From Fictibacillus barbaricus (GTDB lineage Bacteria > Bacillota > Bacilli > Bacillales > Fictibacillaceae), in NCBI RefSeq assembly GCF_014635025.1, contig NZ_BMCE01000002.1:496001-560000 (forward strand): a stretch of DNA of 64,000 nucleotides, read 5' to 3'. Within the stretch, counting starts at the first letter, position 1; each line of letters opens with the position of its first letter. A model generated the notes under the pieces. It did not search any database, was not told the origin of the DNA, and saw only the letters and a list, made by a program, of their open reading frames with translations. Below, piece by piece: positions 63,793 to 64,000 of this stretch. The translations under genes and the position numbers were made by a program.

Positions 63793-63850
63793 GAAAAAAA
63801 CCACTCCTTCTAGAGATAGTTTTTTCCATTTTTTATAATAATATCCCTTA

Positions 63851-64000
63851 TTATCCGTTATTTAAAGGTTCTTGCATAGGCGGAAAATCATCTTGCGGTG
63901 GAATGTCGTCTGGTTTTACCTCTCCCATCACTGAGATCAGTTCCATCAGTAAACCAAAATTTTGCAGCTGCTGGTGAAAACGATCTACTCTTTGACCAAA
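63851..64000 (-). CDS. YlbE-like protein, C-terminal fragment (cut by window edge)
   Basis: The last 49 codons of a minus-strand frame enter from the right edge: FGQRVDRFHQQLQNFGLLME, then an acidic, proline-rich tail ending PMQEPLNNG and the stop at 63851-63853. The RVDRFHQQLQN segment resembles the C-terminus of the small YlbE family, and ylbE is the expected neighbour of ylbF. Start and N-terminus lie outside the window. Confidence 0.6.
   Translation of the reverse strand, partial: FGQRVDRFHQQLQNFGLLMELISVMGEVKPDDIPPQDDFPPMQEPLNNG

Overview
This is a chromosomal segment from a low-GC, spore-forming member of the Bacillaceae. The evidence is the spoIIGA-sigE-sigG cluster, spoVD/spoVE, gerR-like and ylbJ genes, a PyrR-attenuated pyr operon, a T-box ileS leader, bacillithiol synthesis (bshC) and a meso-DAP type MurE. 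Gene order follows the Bacillus subtilis ylbE-to-yloB interval in reverse, so most genes are on the minus strand. Protein details suggest a relative of Bacillus such as Fictibacillus, but the genus cannot be settled here.

Layout from left to right: the 5' part of a P-type Ca2+ ATPase (yloB) and the divergent rqcH; a GC-rich intergenic repeat; the pyr operon (pyrR-P-B-C-AA-AB-K-D-F-E, minus strand) with a methyltransferase added at its end and three PyrR-type attenuators; rluD, lspA and ileS with a T-box leader; divIVA-ylmH-ylmG-sepF-ylmE-pgeF and ylmC; sigG, sigE and spoIIGA; a second copy of the intergenic repeat; ftsZ, ftsA, sbp, ylxX, ylxW, divIB; murB; then the division and cell wall (dcw) cluster spoVE-murD-mraY-murF-murE, spoVD-pbpB-ftsL-rsmH-mraZ. 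After that come bshC, a DUF3397 protein and a PanE-like reductase; a biotin-dependent acyl-CoA carboxylase set; ylbP, gerR-like, a crotonase, rpmF and ylbN; ylbM; an 11-copy 20-bp tandem repeat; ylbL, ylbK, ylbJ, coaD and rsmD; a structured RNA that matches csfG in position, promoter and length; a conserved unknown gene, ylbG, a small cysteine-motif gene, ylbF, a membrane-anchored unknown gene and the 3' end of a ylbE-like gene.

The genes make UMP, build and divide the cell wall, run the early mother-cell and forespore sigma cascade, and serve translation (ileS, rsmH, rsmD, rluD, tmcAL, rpmF, rqcH, ylmH). Regulatory sites read directly from the sequence include a spoIIG-type promoter with a 22-bp spacer and an upstream Spo0A box, a sigma-F promoter for sigG, a sigma-H promoter for ftsAZ, 10-bp-phased GTGG repeats in front of mraZ, and dual sigma-F/sigma-G boxes in front of csfG.

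The window is mostly conserved core genome. No phage, insertion sequence, CRISPR array or defence system was seen. The least explained parts are the two dispersed repeats, the tandem repeat with its hairpin, the small genes around ylbF/ylbG, the carboxylase operator-like palindrome, and the absence of murG from the dcw cluster. All family assignments come from reading motifs and from memory of B. subtilis orthologues; no searches were run.
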